Shown piece after piece: positions 43,936 through 52,283 of a DNA stretch of 64,000 nt. The translations under genes and the position numbers were made by a program. The DNA lies in contig NZ_WHOH01000003.1 of assembly GCF_009741735.1 (NCBI RefSeq), positions 248,001-312,000 of the forward strand. Reading direction: 5' to 3'. The stretch's first letter is position 1. Every line of letters begins with the position of its first letter. Origin of the DNA: Lentibacillus sp. JNUCC-1 (GTDB lineage Bacteria > Bacillota > Bacilli > Bacillales > Amphibacillaceae). Below the pieces are notes generated by a model. That model ran no database searches. It was not told the DNA's origin and was given only the letters and a program-made list of their open reading frames with translations.

Positions 43936-44356
43936 AACTGTGATATAAATCAAATTCTTGCATCATCGCATTCATCAGCCGAAAAAGAGACTGCTGTTTT
44001 TTGAATGGCATGTCTTTTACGTGATAGATCTGTTCTTTCACATCAGGATGCATCATTAAATAATCTGCCAAGGCGACCGTTTCCGCATCTAATGGTTTGA
44101 GACCGGCCTGATATTCGCGCTCGGCATCTTTCATAAGATCGTCCCTGAGCCGGTGATTGCTGACGAGCCGGTCCAGTGAAATATGAAAGAGCTGGCTCAT
44201 CCGGGTGAGCGCATCAATATCTGGTTTAACAGCGCCGTTTTCCCATTTGGCAATGACCGAACGGGAAACAAGCATCAGATCAGCCAGCTGCAATTGGGTC
44301 CAGCCGTTCTGTTCACGATAGTATTTAATGTTGTAAGCCAACCGTTCGATATCCAT
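43934..44356 (-). CDS. XRE-family transcriptional regulator
   Basis: A 140-residue protein with an N-terminal Cro/C1-type HTH (NGWTQLQLADLMLVSRSVIAKWENG) and an alpha-helical C-terminal part of unknown function. Two nearby ATG codons (44362, 44356) and a TTG are possible; none has a strong ribosome-binding site, so the start is approximate. It is divergent from a small conserved gene at 44531, and two matching 17-bp dyads lie between them. It probably controls both genes. Confidence 0.83.
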   Translation of the reverse strand: MDIERLAYNIKYYREQNGWTQLQLADLMLVSRSVIAKWENGAVKPDIDALTRMSQLFHISLDRLVSNHRLRDDLMKDAEREYQAGLKPLDAETVALADYLMMHPDVKEQIYHVKDMPFKKQQSLFRLMNAMMQEFDLYHS

Positions 44357-44459
44357 AACCATCACGCTCTGCAATAGGATAGGGACCGCGCATCATAAGC
44401 CGGTTCCCGTATAGTAAATTTAATCCTATCATGATTAAAATGGTTCTGGAGATATTGTT

Positions 44460-44503
44460 TGTTCTTAATAGGAACATATAGTAAAATGTTCATTAATAGA
44501 ACA
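44460..44503. promoter_or_regulatory. Two 17-bp dyads between XRE regulator and divergent gene
   Basis: TGTTC-N7-GAACA occurs at 44460-44476 and again at 44487-44503, with the same TTAATA core, 27 bp apart. They overlap a likely promoter (TTGTTT, then TATAGT) for the gene at 44531. Paired identical dyads suggest cooperative binding by the XRE protein. Confidence 0.6.
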
Positions 44504-44530
44504 AAAAATCTGAAAAGGAAGGTGATATAA

Positions 44531-44824
44531 ATGATTGGGTGCTTAATGGTTGACCATCCGACAGTGTCTCCGCTTTCTAAATGCAAAATGCTCAGGGCTA
44601 GTTTCTATGCTGAGGACTATGAAATAGAAGTCCTTTCACAAGCTCGTGTGATGGTGATCGTTTACAATGCAGACCAATATGACATTTGGCAAGCAGCTGG
44701 GATGTTTGAAGCTGCAGGCATTAAAACAGGGTATGGCTTTGCGCAGTCCAAAGGAGAAGCAATTGCCGACGCATTGAAGCATTTGGAAAATGACATGCAT
44801 GAAGAAATTGTCCCTCAGGTTTAA
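44531..44824 (+). CDS. Small conserved hypothetical protein
   Basis: A 97-residue soluble protein with three cysteine/methionine-rich features near the start and an alternating beta/alpha pattern (VMVIVYNADQYDIWQAAGMF...). No family is recognised. AAGGAAGGTGAT is well placed before the ATG. It is divergent from the XRE regulator and downstream of two dyads, so it may be the regulator's main target. It is followed by a DnaA-box cluster. Confidence 0.68.
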   Translation: MIGCLMVDHPTVSPLSKCKMLRASFYAEDYEIEVLSQARVMVIVYNADQYDIWQAAGMFEAAGIKTGYGFAQSKGEAIADALKHLENDMHEEIVPQV

Positions 44825-44826
44825 AT

Positions 44827-44938
44827 TGTTGATAACTGATCAGTTACTCACAAACTTACACACAAATAAACACCCACAACAAGCGCCCGCATCCAGATTA
44901 TCCACACTCATCCACAGATAAATGACAACTTATCAACA
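44827..44938. other. DnaA-box cluster
   Basis: Four DnaA-box-like 9-mers lie within 112 bp: TGTTGATAA (44827, reverse), a perfect TTATCCACA (44898), TCATCCACA (44908) and TTATCAACA (44930). Each non-perfect box differs at one position. The region has no gene and is A/C-rich. Such clusters away from the origin bind and titrate DnaA in B. subtilis; that role here is inference. Confidence 0.6.
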
Positions 44939-44956
44939 AGCACACATCTAAAAACG

Positions 44957-45514
44957 TTAAGAAACTTCTTCATCCCCAGTAACTGCTGTCTCCATTTGAG
45001 CGTTTGTGCACACCGCATAAGCTGTTTTTGTAATGGCAAACAAGTCATACACATCTTCTCGTTCATTGATCGCTTTATAGACATCCGGATATAAATGGTT
45101 AGCAGGTACGGCATAAGGCAATTTGGCTGCAGCTTTGGCTGAGCGCACATTTGTCCGGCGGATCTTCATAAATACTGTTTCAATGCCCAGTTCTGTGAAT
45201 AACTCGCTCAAAAACAATTCTTTCGCAAGTTTGTTGTATCCCTGCCCGAAGTAGGGTTCGCCGATCCAAGTGGCCAAGAAACCAGCATTGTTCTCAACAT
45301 CAAATAAATTAATGGTACCAATGGGCTGAAGATAATCATCTGTAATTGTCCGAGAAATCATTGTGCCTGCCGCTTCTGCTTCAATGGTTTGTTTGGTTAG
45401 GAAGTAAAGTTCGTCGGAAGAATAAGCCTTGTGCCTGACGTAAGGAAAAACGGCAGGGTGCGCCATTAAGTCATAAAGACCAGGAACTTCATGTAATTCA
45501 CGTTTTTTGAGCAT
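44957..45514 (-). CDS. GNAT-family N-acetyltransferase
   Basis: A 185-residue acetyltransferase of the RimJ/RimL-like type. The pyrophosphate-binding region is seen as WIGEPYFGQGYNKLAKELF and the family's RRTNVRSAKAAAKLPY segment follows. AGGAGGG precedes the ATG at 45514 by nine bases; a longer frame upstream crosses a tRNA-like sequence and is rejected. The acceptor (ribosomal protein, tRNA or small molecule) is not known. Confidence 0.85.
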   Translation of the reverse strand: MLKKRELHEVPGLYDLMAHPAVFPYVRHKAYSSDELYFLTKQTIEAEAAGTMISRTITDDYLQPIGTINLFDVENNAGFLATWIGEPYFGQGYNKLAKELFLSELFTELGIETVFMKIRRTNVRSAKAAAKLPYAVPANHLYPDVYKAINEREDVYDLFAITKTAYAVCTNAQMETAVTGDEEVS

Positions 45515-45611
45515 AAAAAATACCCTCCTGTTCTCCAGGGGGTACCTTGAAAAGAACGGCAAAACAGCCGGCCATACCCACCCTCGAATTTAAGTTAGCT
45601 TTCAACTGAAA

Positions 45612-45690
45612 TTCGGGGTGGGAATCGAACCCACTAGAACCAGCACCCAAGCTGGTGGCGCACCATTTGCCTTCCCAGAAACCGCTCATT
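45612..45690 (-). ncRNA. tRNA-like element with intact T-arm
   Basis: On the minus strand GTGGG-TTCGATT-CCCAC forms a canonical T-arm, preceded by the hairpin CCAGC-TTGGGT-GCTGG and by TGGTG-CGC-CACCA. No matching acceptor stem was found and no CCA is present, so it is not a normal tRNA. It could be a tRNA relic or a small structured RNA. It lies in the gap between yfhF-like and acetyltransferase genes. Confidence 0.4.
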
Positions 45691-45759
45691 TTATTGTTTG
45701 GTTGAACTTATTTTACTATCATTTATATGAAAAGGGAATACTTTTTTGCAACAAAACGA

Positions 45760-46662
45760 TCATTTTTCAGCTTCTTTTTCCAGGATGCTTTTCAAGGCGG
45801 TTTCAGCATCGGTATACCGGAAATGGTAGCCGTTAAATTGTGCTTTCTGCGGCAGGACGTATTGTCCCCTGACGATCAGTTGGCTCATTTCACCAAGGGC
45901 TGTCCGGATCATAAAACCGGGGGCAGGCAGCCAGTGGGGCCGGTGGAGCGTGCGTGCCACGAGCTTCATAAAGATGTCGTTTTGTTTCGGGTTGGGGGCT
46001 GTCGCATTAATCGGGCCACTGATGGCGTTGTTGTGCAGACAAAATGTAATCAGTTCAACGACATCATCAATATGGACCCATGAGAGCCATTGTTCCCCGT
46101 CACCGATTTTTCCACCGGCAAAATACTTCACCGGAAGCTTCATCATGGAAAGCGCTCCGCCATCTCCAAGAATGACTCCAAATCGAGTGTACACCGTGCG
46201 GATGCCCAACTTTTCCGCTTGAGAAGCGGTTTTCTCCCAAACTGAAGAGACATGAGCGAGAAAGTCATCGCCTGGGGTTGTCGTCTCCTCGGTGAATATC
46301 TTTTCCCGGCTCATGCCGTAATATCCGACGGCAGATCCGTTCACCCATACAGCTGGCTTCTGATCCATGGTCCTTACAAGATCGAGCACTTTTTCCGTGA
46401 TGGAAATGCGACTCTCTTTGATTGCTTGTTTCTTCGCCTTGGACCAGTAACCGAATATCGATTCACCGGCCAAGTTGATAACGGCATCGATAGCCGGGAG
46501 ATCCTGCGCTGTTATATCATAGGAGACATAGGTGACAGAAGCCTCGTTTTCGTGGTGATCAGGCGAGCGCGTCAAAATAAACAGCTTGTGCCCGCCTGTC
46601 TTGAGGTGTTCGGTTAAGCGGCTTCCGACAAAGCCTGTCCCCCCAGTTAAAAGAATATTCAT
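45760..46662 (-). CDS. yfhF: TIGR01777/YfhF epimerase-family protein
   Basis: A 300-residue extended-SDR protein with the nucleotide-binding motif LLTGGTGFVGSRL at the N-terminus and the C-terminal DUF1731 region (QKAQFNGYHFRYTDAETAL). The ATG at 46662 follows AAAGGGG; a longer frame upstream is unsupported. It is divergent from recX, the same arrangement as yfhF/recX of B. subtilis. The real substrate of this family is unknown, despite its naming as a sugar epimerase or cell-division inhibitor. Confidence 0.88.
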   Translation of the reverse strand: MNILLTGGTGFVGSRLTEHLKTGGHKLFILTRSPDHHENEASVTYVSYDITAQDLPAIDAVINLAGESIFGYWSKAKKQAIKESRISITEKVLDLVRTMDQKPAVWVNGSAVGYYGMSREKIFTEETTTPGDDFLAHVSSVWEKTASQAEKLGIRTVYTRFGVILGDGGALSMMKLPVKYFAGGKIGDGEQWLSWVHIDDVVELITFCLHNNAISGPINATAPNPKQNDIFMKLVARTLHRPHWLPAPGFMIRTALGEMSQLIVRGQYVLPQKAQFNGYHFRYTDAETALKSILEKEAEK

Positions 46663-46714
46663 AGCTTCAACCCCTTTAAGGATGTTTTTGGTATGATAGA
46701 AATGAGGTGATGAT

Positions 46715-47533
46715 ATGGCAACAATTACACGTATCACAACACAGAAAAAACAAAAGCAGCGATATAACATCTATCTTGACCGCGGTGCCGGTGAAACATT
46801 CGGGTTCGGTGTCGACGAAGCAGTTCTGATCAAACACCGGCTTCATAAAGGCATGGAGCTGGATGATGCGTTCATGAACACACTCATAGATGAAGACACG
46901 CAGTACAAAGCTTATTCCCTTGCCATCAATTATTTAAGCTACCGGATGCGGACAAAAAAGGAAATCTATGATTATTTAATTAAAAAAGAGATCCATCCCG
47001 AGCATGTGGAAAGCGTGATGCAACGGTTAATCGACGAGCAGCTTGTGGATGACCGCCAGTTTGCTAAGATGTTTACAGAAAGCAGGATCCGCACGTCGGC
47101 AAAAGGGCCTGGCCTGGTAAAAAAAGAATTGCTGGAAAAAGGCGTGCCTGCTCTATATGCAGATGAAGCTGCTTCACTTTATACATATGCTATACAATAT
47201 GACAAAGCAGCCCATTGGATGCAGAAACGTCTGAACAGATCCAATCGCGATTCTTTCCGGCAACAACTGCAGAAGTTACACGGTTTTCTGCTGCAAAAAG
47301 GTTTTGACCAAGGTGTGATTCAAGATGTGCTTGATACGGCCGCTGAACATCAGGATGACGGACAAGAGTGGGAGGCACTGCAAAGCCAAGGTCACAAGTT
47401 GATCCGGAAACATCAGTCAAAACGGCAAGGATTCGAATTGCAATCAAAAGTTAAAGAAGGTCTTTATCGCAAAGGTTTTCCAATGGAATTGATCAACGCA
47501 TTTATAGAAGAAACTTTTCAAAGTGAGACATAA
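46715..47533 (+). CDS. recX: Recombination regulator RecX
   Basis: A 272-residue protein made of helical RecX repeats (for example LSYRMRTKKEIYDYLIKKEI and MQRLIDEQLVDDRQFAKMF) that binds RecA filaments and modulates their activity. Length equals the long Firmicute form. GAGGTGATGAT precedes the ATG. Divergent from yfhF, with 52 bp between the starts. It ends convergently against an SDR gene with a shared terminator. Confidence 0.93.
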   Translation: MATITRITTQKKQKQRYNIYLDRGAGETFGFGVDEAVLIKHRLHKGMELDDAFMNTLIDEDTQYKAYSLAINYLSYRMRTKKEIYDYLIKKEIHPEHVESVMQRLIDEQLVDDRQFAKMFTESRIRTSAKGPGLVKKELLEKGVPALYADEAASLYTYAIQYDKAAHWMQKRLNRSNRDSFRQQLQKLHGFLLQKGFDQGVIQDVLDTAAEHQDDGQEWEALQSQGHKLIRKHQSKRQGFELQSKVKEGLYRKGFPMELINAFIEETFQSET

Positions 47534-47545
47534 ATCATAATAAAG

Positions 47546-47580
47546 GAGGGCAGTGCGCCGAACGCATCATGCCCTTTAAA
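47546..47580. terminator. Shared terminator between recX and SDR gene
   Basis: AAAGG-AGGGCA pairs with TGCCCTTT across a 17-nt loop between two convergent genes. Confidence 0.6.
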
Positions 47581-47585
47581 GCTTA

Positions 47586-48245
47586 TTATTGATCGATGAT
47601 AATCTCTCTCCGGCCATCATCTTCCTGGAAAATGTGCTGGGCCACACCTTCTGGACCTTTCAGATGACTGGCATCTTCCACATGTGTTGACTCTTTCCAG
47701 AACGGCGTATTCATGCCGCCCATATAAACGGATGTAATCGAATAGTCCTTGTCTTTCCATTCTTCCTGCAAACTTTCAGCAAAACCTCTAACAGCAAATT
47801 TACTTGCGGCATAGACAGATTCATGAACTTTGCCGCGTAAACCTGCAGTGGAAATAATCATAAGGATCCTGCCGTTTGTCGCTTTGATGAGCGGAAGCGC
47901 CGATTGCACGGCATAAATGGAACCTTTCACATTTGTATTAAACGTTTGTTCAATATCTTCGTTGGTATAATCCTCAATCGGACCAAAACGGCCAATACCG
48001 GCGTTGTTAATGAGCAAATCGAGTTCACCGATTTGCTGAAAAGCAATTCCGACAGACGCCTGTTCTCGAATGTCGCATAAGACGACTTCTGCTTGTCCGC
48101 CGCTTTGCAGGATTTCTTCCTGAACCATGTGAAGTTTCTGGACTGTGCGTCCTAGTAAAAAGATTTTGTAACCATTTTTAGCGTATTCGAGAGCAAGGGC
48201 GCGCCCCAGTCCGCTGCCTGCTCCTGTAATTGCTGCATTTGGCAT
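47586..48245 (-). CDS. Short-chain dehydrogenase/reductase
   Basis: Classical SDR of 219 residues: TGAGSGLGRALALEY nucleotide motif, NNAGIG, and the catalytic serine and YAASK tyrosine-lysine pair. The ATG at 48245 follows GAGGTG by eight bases. Substrate is unknown; SDRs of this size use NAD(P) to reduce carbonyls. It lies between recX and yfhH, where B. subtilis has no counterpart in the same place, so it may be an insertion into the syntenic block. Confidence 0.87.
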   Translation of the reverse strand: MPNAAITGAGSGLGRALALEYAKNGYKIFLLGRTVQKLHMVQEEILQSGGQAEVVLCDIREQASVGIAFQQIGELDLLINNAGIGRFGPIEDYTNEDIEQTFNTNVKGSIYAVQSALPLIKATNGRILMIISTAGLRGKVHESVYAASKFAVRGFAESLQEEWKDKDYSITSVYMGGMNTPFWKESTHVEDASHLKGPEGVAQHIFQEDDGRREIIIDQ

Positions 48246-48330
48246 GTTTAAGCACCTCATTATAAAAAAGTTATTTGTTTCTATTGTCCTAAACTCTTGC
48301 TAAAATGTAAAGGTGAAGGAGCTGAAGAAA

Positions 48331-48657
48331 ATGAATTACAGATATAGTGATTATTCGATCGAGCAATTGCGCGAAATTGCCGCAGAGCATAAGGAGAAAG
48401 CTTTGAAAGCAGAGCGGCTCGGCGATTACAGTGAAATGCAGATCCATGAGCGTAAGCAAATGGTGGCTATGGCGTATATGCTGAACCCTGAGGATTATAA
48501 ACCTGGTGAGGTTTACGGCATGAAAGGCGACCCCGGCCACCGGTTTAAAATCAATTACATCAACGGCGTCTTTGCCTGGGGCCACAGAGTAAACCTATTG
48601 GATGAACTATACGAAAAAGAAGAAGCCGTCCCAATCTCCATATTGGAAGAGCAGTAA
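48331..48657 (+). CDS. yfhH: YfhH family protein (DUF1811)
   Basis: A 108-residue protein matching the YfhH/DUF1811 family, with helical N-terminus (SIEQLREIAAEHKEKALKAE) and a small beta domain (GEVYGMKGDPGHRFKINYIN). Function unknown. The ATG at 48331 follows GGAG; an upstream GTG in frame overlaps that site. In B. subtilis yfhH follows recX; here the SDR gene separates them. Confidence 0.85.
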   Translation: MNYRYSDYSIEQLREIAAEHKEKALKAERLGDYSEMQIHERKQMVAMAYMLNPEDYKPGEVYGMKGDPGHRFKINYINGVFAWGHRVNLLDELYEKEEAVPISILEEQ

Positions 48658-48694
48658 CCCTAAGGCAGATGTTTATGACTGCCTCTGGCGACCG

Positions 48695-49183
48695 CTCGGG
48701 GAAAACACTGCGCTTTCCGCGGGCGCTGCTGAGCCTCGGGCCCACAGGACGTGGGTCATGAAGGCGTTGCGACAGGACGTCGCGGTTTTAGCCTTCCTTC
48801 TCCTATACCGCGCTCCGGGGTCTCACCGAGGCTTATCCTCCCGCTGGAGTCTCCGTGTTTTCCCCGAGCTGGGTTAGAGCGAATAAATGTTCTCGATGAT
48901 TATGTGTGCGCAGCCGTCCAAGCCACTGACTAACATAAAGTGATTGGAGCGGAGGGAAGTCGACTCCTGCGGGAACAGCACGAGTCCGAAGACCCCACAG
49001 CGAGTACATTAAGGAGGGTCGACTAAAACCGCCCTTTGCGGGCAACGTCGACATACCCCTTGCCGGGGCAAGGAGGCTGAGGCCGTGCCCGCGGCTAGAA
49101 GACACTGTGAAAGCGGGTTTCTTGAACAGATGTCGCACTTGAGCTGTGATAAAGTTAAAGCGACTTCCCGCAGCGGAAATCAC
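48695..49183. repeat. Composite repeat (E1-linker-E2), both modules expanded
   Basis: E1 (48695-48868) holds the extra CATGAAGGCGTTGCGACAGG segment and E2 (48940-49183) holds the CTAGAAGACACTGTGAAAGC segment seen at 41.8 kb. The linker contains GCCGTCCAAGCCACTGACTA. It is the largest uninterrupted copy in the window. The remainder of 48658-49327 has only the yfhP terminator. Confidence 0.87.
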
Positions 49184-49299
49184 ATTCTACTTATAAAGCA
49201 TATTGATTTGTATTTACCTTAAGTAACCAGAACGTTTTTTAGTGTTTATTCTCTACTTAGCAGTTTGTGTCATATGTTCGTTAAAAAAAGGTAAAAAAA

Positions 49300-49324
49300 G
49301 GCTGCCGCGGGGGCAACCTTTTTA
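49300..49324 (-). terminator. Terminator of yfhP
   Basis: GGTTGCC pairs with GGCAGCC-type arm on the minus strand, flanked by A and T runs (TTTTTTTACC follows). Confidence 0.75.
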
Positions 49325-49327
49325 GGA

Positions 49328-50314
49328 TCAGACGGGGTAGTCGCTGATGTAGAGTTTGTTTCTCAGTTTGTGTTCTGAGTAGATCCAGCCGGTGTAGGAG
49401 CTGGTGATTTCGCCGTTGGTGTTGATTTGTACGACGGCGACGAAGGGGTATCTATCCCTTGCCCGGTAACGCAAGTCGGTAAACCGGACTTCTGTAAAAT
49501 CACCATATTCGTTAATCACCCAGCGGTAAACAGGTGAAAATGATAAGAAAGCGGCGATGTTTTTATCGGTCTGAGCAAGGCGCATAATCGGTGTGTCCGG
49601 CAGCGGCTTGCGGTCAAACGTGTCGACAATTTCAATGTGACCGTCATTCACAGCGCCAACATGAAATTGACTTTTAGTTGTAATTGCGACACGCCAAACG
49701 TTTTGTTTAAGGGTCGGTGAGGTCGCAATTTTTTCAACATCGCCATAATAATCCTTGATTTTATTGACGATTTCCCTTTTTTCCATATAGCGTTTAATAT
49801 AGTACAGAAAAATCACCGCGTAAATCGTCAGCCACGTCATGCCAGGGTCTAGTCCAATAGCCCAAGCGATAATGCCTGCGATATGCAAACCGAAGATATA
49901 TGGGTCAAATGTGTTGATAAACCCGTAAGCGACCCACCTTCTGGAAAAAGGCCTGAACGCCTGGGTTCCGTACGCGTTGAATATATCAGTCAGGACGTGG
50001 ACAATGACCGCTAATGCTGTCCAAGCCCATAAATGCGGATAGCTGACGGAGGGGACGAAGGCATGAATAATGCCTGAGATAAGAACGCCCCACATTAATA
50101 CGGCCGGCAGAGAATGGGTGACACCACGGTGATGTCGGATATACGTCGCATTGTTTCTTAATTTTAAAACAGTATCGAAATCCGGCGCATGTGACCCGGC
50201 AACTGTACCGATGAGCACAGCATTAAACAATGCTGGATCTGCGCTGACAGCCGGATCAAGTGTTGCCAGTCCGCCTAAAGCAACACCCATAACGATATGG
50301 GTTCCAGTATCCAT
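49328..50314 (-). CDS. yfhP: YfhP/YdjM-type membrane-bound metal-dependent hydrolase
   Basis: A 328-residue protein of the LexA-binding/YdjM (DUF457) family with about four hydrophobic segments and the conserved HHRGVTHS metal-ligand motif near residue 60 plus HVLTDIFNAYGT. The C-terminal 150 residues form a soluble domain. GGAGGTTTACC precedes the ATG. It is divergent from mutY, the same as yfhP/yfhQ in B. subtilis. Its substrate is not established; in B. subtilis it has been linked to control of neighbouring secondary-metabolism genes. Confidence 0.87.
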   Translation of the reverse strand: MDTGTHIVMGVALGGLATLDPAVSADPALFNAVLIGTVAGSHAPDFDTVLKLRNNATYIRHHRGVTHSLPAVLMWGVLISGIIHAFVPSVSYPHLWAWTALAVIVHVLTDIFNAYGTQAFRPFSRRWVAYGFINTFDPYIFGLHIAGIIAWAIGLDPGMTWLTIYAVIFLYYIKRYMEKREIVNKIKDYYGDVEKIATSPTLKQNVWRVAITTKSQFHVGAVNDGHIEIVDTFDRKPLPDTPIMRLAQTDKNIAAFLSFSPVYRWVINEYGDFTEVRFTDLRYRARDRYPFVAVVQINTNGEITSSYTGWIYSEHKLRNKLYISDYPV

Positions 50315-50396
50315 TTATGGTAAACCTCCTTGAAGATGGTTTTTATAAACGTACAACCTAATAGTATCATTATAACATGAGAGGTGTTATTTATTC

Positions 50397-51464
50397 GTGC
50401 AACCTATATTACAATATATTGACACTTCAGCTTTTCAAAACGATTTGCTCGAGTGGTATGACCGGAATAAACGTGATCTCCCATGGCGCGAAAATCAGGA
50501 TCCCTACAGCATCTGGGTATCGGAAATCATGCTTCAGCAAACCCAGGTTGATACGGTTATTCCTTATTTTAATCGATTTATGTCGCAATTCCCCACTGTG
50601 TTTGACCTTGCTAAAGCAGAAGAACAAGACGTGCTCAAAGCGTGGGAGGGTCTGGGTTACTATTCCCGTGCACGCAACTTACAAAACGCCGCCCAAACAG
50701 TTGTTGAACTTTACAATGGTGTGATTCCGTCTGAAGTGAAAGCACTTGGTGCGCTTAAAGGCATTGGTCCCTACACACGCGGGGCGATTTTATCAATTGC
50801 CTTCAATCAGCCTGAGCCCGCGGTTGACGGAAATGTGATGCGTGTGATTGCCCGGCTGCTTAAAATTGACGACAATATTGCGGAACCTGCTGTTAAGAAA
50901 AAATTTGAAACCATCGTGAGAGACCTAATCCCTGATCACGATCCATCCTCTTTTAACCAAGCTGTGATGGAACTTGGGGCGCTTGTCTGCACACCGAAAA
51001 ACCCGATCTGCAATTTGTGTCCGGTTCAATCGCATTGCCGCGCATTTGAGCACAATGTGGTTTCAGAGCTTCCCGTTAAAGCCAAGGCCAAAAAGAAAAA
51101 GACAGAAGTGTATGCCATTGTGCTTTTGCAAACCGAGGGCGGGGATGTGATTATAGAAAAGCGTTCTGATCAAGGGTTGCTTGCCGGTTTATGGCAGTTT
51201 CCGATGATTCCCGTTGGAAATATCGGTTTTGAACATATGGAAACCTGGCTTCAAAATGAGTACGGACTTACGGTAAAGCACTTGGATTTTGCTGAAGATC
51301 TGAAGCATGTATTTACACATAAGATCTGGAAACTTTCCGTGTATACCTCTGAAGTGGAAGTGGCCGGTCATTTGGACGAAAGACTTAAATTGGTTCAGAA
51401 ATCAGATCTCGACCATTATCCATTTCCAGTTTCACACCAAAAAACCATGCAGCATCTGAAATGA
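50397..51464 (+). CDS. mutY: A/G-specific adenine DNA glycosylase MutY
   Basis: Base-excision enzyme of 355 residues that removes adenine opposite 8-oxoguanine. Visible: MLQQTQV with the catalytic glutamate, the helix-hairpin-helix LKGIGPYTRGA, VDGNVMRVIAR with the catalytic aspartate, and the iron-sulfur ligands C-X6-C-X2-C-X5-C (CTPKNPICNLCPVQSHC). The C-terminal NUDIX-like domain (residues about 230-355) recognises 8-oxoG. The start is GTG at 50397 after GAGAGGTG with long spacing. Confidence 0.95.
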   Translation: MQPILQYIDTSAFQNDLLEWYDRNKRDLPWRENQDPYSIWVSEIMLQQTQVDTVIPYFNRFMSQFPTVFDLAKAEEQDVLKAWEGLGYYSRARNLQNAAQTVVELYNGVIPSEVKALGALKGIGPYTRGAILSIAFNQPEPAVDGNVMRVIARLLKIDDNIAEPAVKKKFETIVRDLIPDHDPSSFNQAVMELGALVCTPKNPICNLCPVQSHCRAFEHNVVSELPVKAKAKKKKTEVYAIVLLQTEGGDVIIEKRSDQGLLAGLWQFPMIPVGNIGFEHMETWLQNEYGLTVKHLDFAEDLKHVFTHKIWKLSVYTSEVEVAGHLDERLKLVQKSDLDHYPFPVSHQKTMQHLK

Positions 51465-51545
51465 TTATTTGTAGTTTTTACCAGTTTATTATGTGGATAG
51501 TCTAAACCGTTCCGGGACAAATTAATGCATGCGGAGGTGATAAGA

Positions 51546-51710
51546 ATGGCTAAAAAACCAAACCAAACTCAATCCGGAACGAACGTTCAGCATGTAAAGA
51601 AACAAAACCAGAAAGCACAACAAGGCCAATATGGCACTGAGTTTGCTTCTGAAACCGATGTGCAGGAAGTAAAAAAGCGTAACCAAAAGTCACAGCAAAA
51701 CAAAAAGTAA
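51546..51710 (+). CDS. sspE: Gamma-type small acid-soluble spore protein
   Basis: A 54-residue glutamine/asparagine/lysine-rich protein with repeats (NVQHVKKQNQKAQQ and DVQEVKKRNQKSQQ) around a FASETD cleavage-type site, the hallmark of SspE, a spore amino-acid store degraded by Gpr on germination. GGAGGTGATAAG precedes the ATG at 51546. Location after mutY matches B. subtilis. Expected to be sigma-G-dependent; I did not identify the promoter with confidence. Confidence 0.93.
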   Translation: MAKKPNQTQSGTNVQHVKKQNQKAQQGQYGTEFASETDVQEVKKRNQKSQQNKK

Positions 51711-51726
51711 CCTCATTTCAGAGGAA

Positions 51727-51756
51727 AAAGGCGTCCGCATAAGGGCGTCTTTTTTA
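51727..51756 (+). terminator. Terminator after sspE
   Basis: AAAGGCGTCC pairs with GGGCGTCTTT (two G-T pairs) around GCATAA, followed by T residues. Confidence 0.82.
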
Positions 51757-51811
51757 TCGTCTAAATAGCGACACAGAAAAATTCAAACTCAATAATCAAG
51801 GTGAGAGCGTC

Positions 51812-52124
51812 GTGATCTGCGCTGCGGGCAGTCGCTTTCCGCGGGCACGGCCTCAGCCTCCTCGCTCGCAAAAACCGCTCGCTGTGGGGTCTTCGGACTC
51901 GTGCTGTTCCCGCAGGAGTTCGACTGCCCTCCGCTCCGATCACTCCATGCAATTCAATGGCTTGGACGGTTCTACTCACATAAGAGTTAAAAATTAACCT
52001 TTCACACCGAGCTCGGGGAAAACACGGAGACTCCAGCGGGAGGATAAGCCTCGGTGAGACCCCACAGCGCGGTAGCGCGAGGAGGCTCAGCAGCGCCCGC
52101 GGAAAGCGGAGTGTTTTCCCCGAG
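51812..52124. repeat. Composite repeat (E2-linker-E1, reverse), compact copy
   Basis: Compact E2 in reverse (51812-51943), linker with AATGGCTTGGACGGTTCTAC, then compact E1 in reverse (52012-52124). The stretch 51757-52283 otherwise has no gene. An open frame running from 52128 into ygaC begins in the flank of this repeat and is an artefact. Confidence 0.85.
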
Positions 52125-52283
52125 CGGTTGCATGTGGCAGTTATTAGATTTATTTATATCGTTGCGATGTGTGGATATTGTGATAGTGTTATCGTCCCTT
52201 ATTTTTTAGGAGCATTATCCTTTATGTTTATGGCGCGTACTATTATAATGAAGGAATATTGTCGAGATGAAAGGAAGATTTTC

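Noticed and set aside
45618..45836. 72-codon plus-strand frame
   Set aside because: It runs antisense across the tRNA-like element and the yfhF end, a common spurious frame over tRNA-like sequence.
52128..52283. 52-codon N-terminal extension of YgaC
   Set aside because: It begins in the flank of a repeat and is absent from the usual 176-residue family length; AAAGGAAG supports the ATG at 52284.
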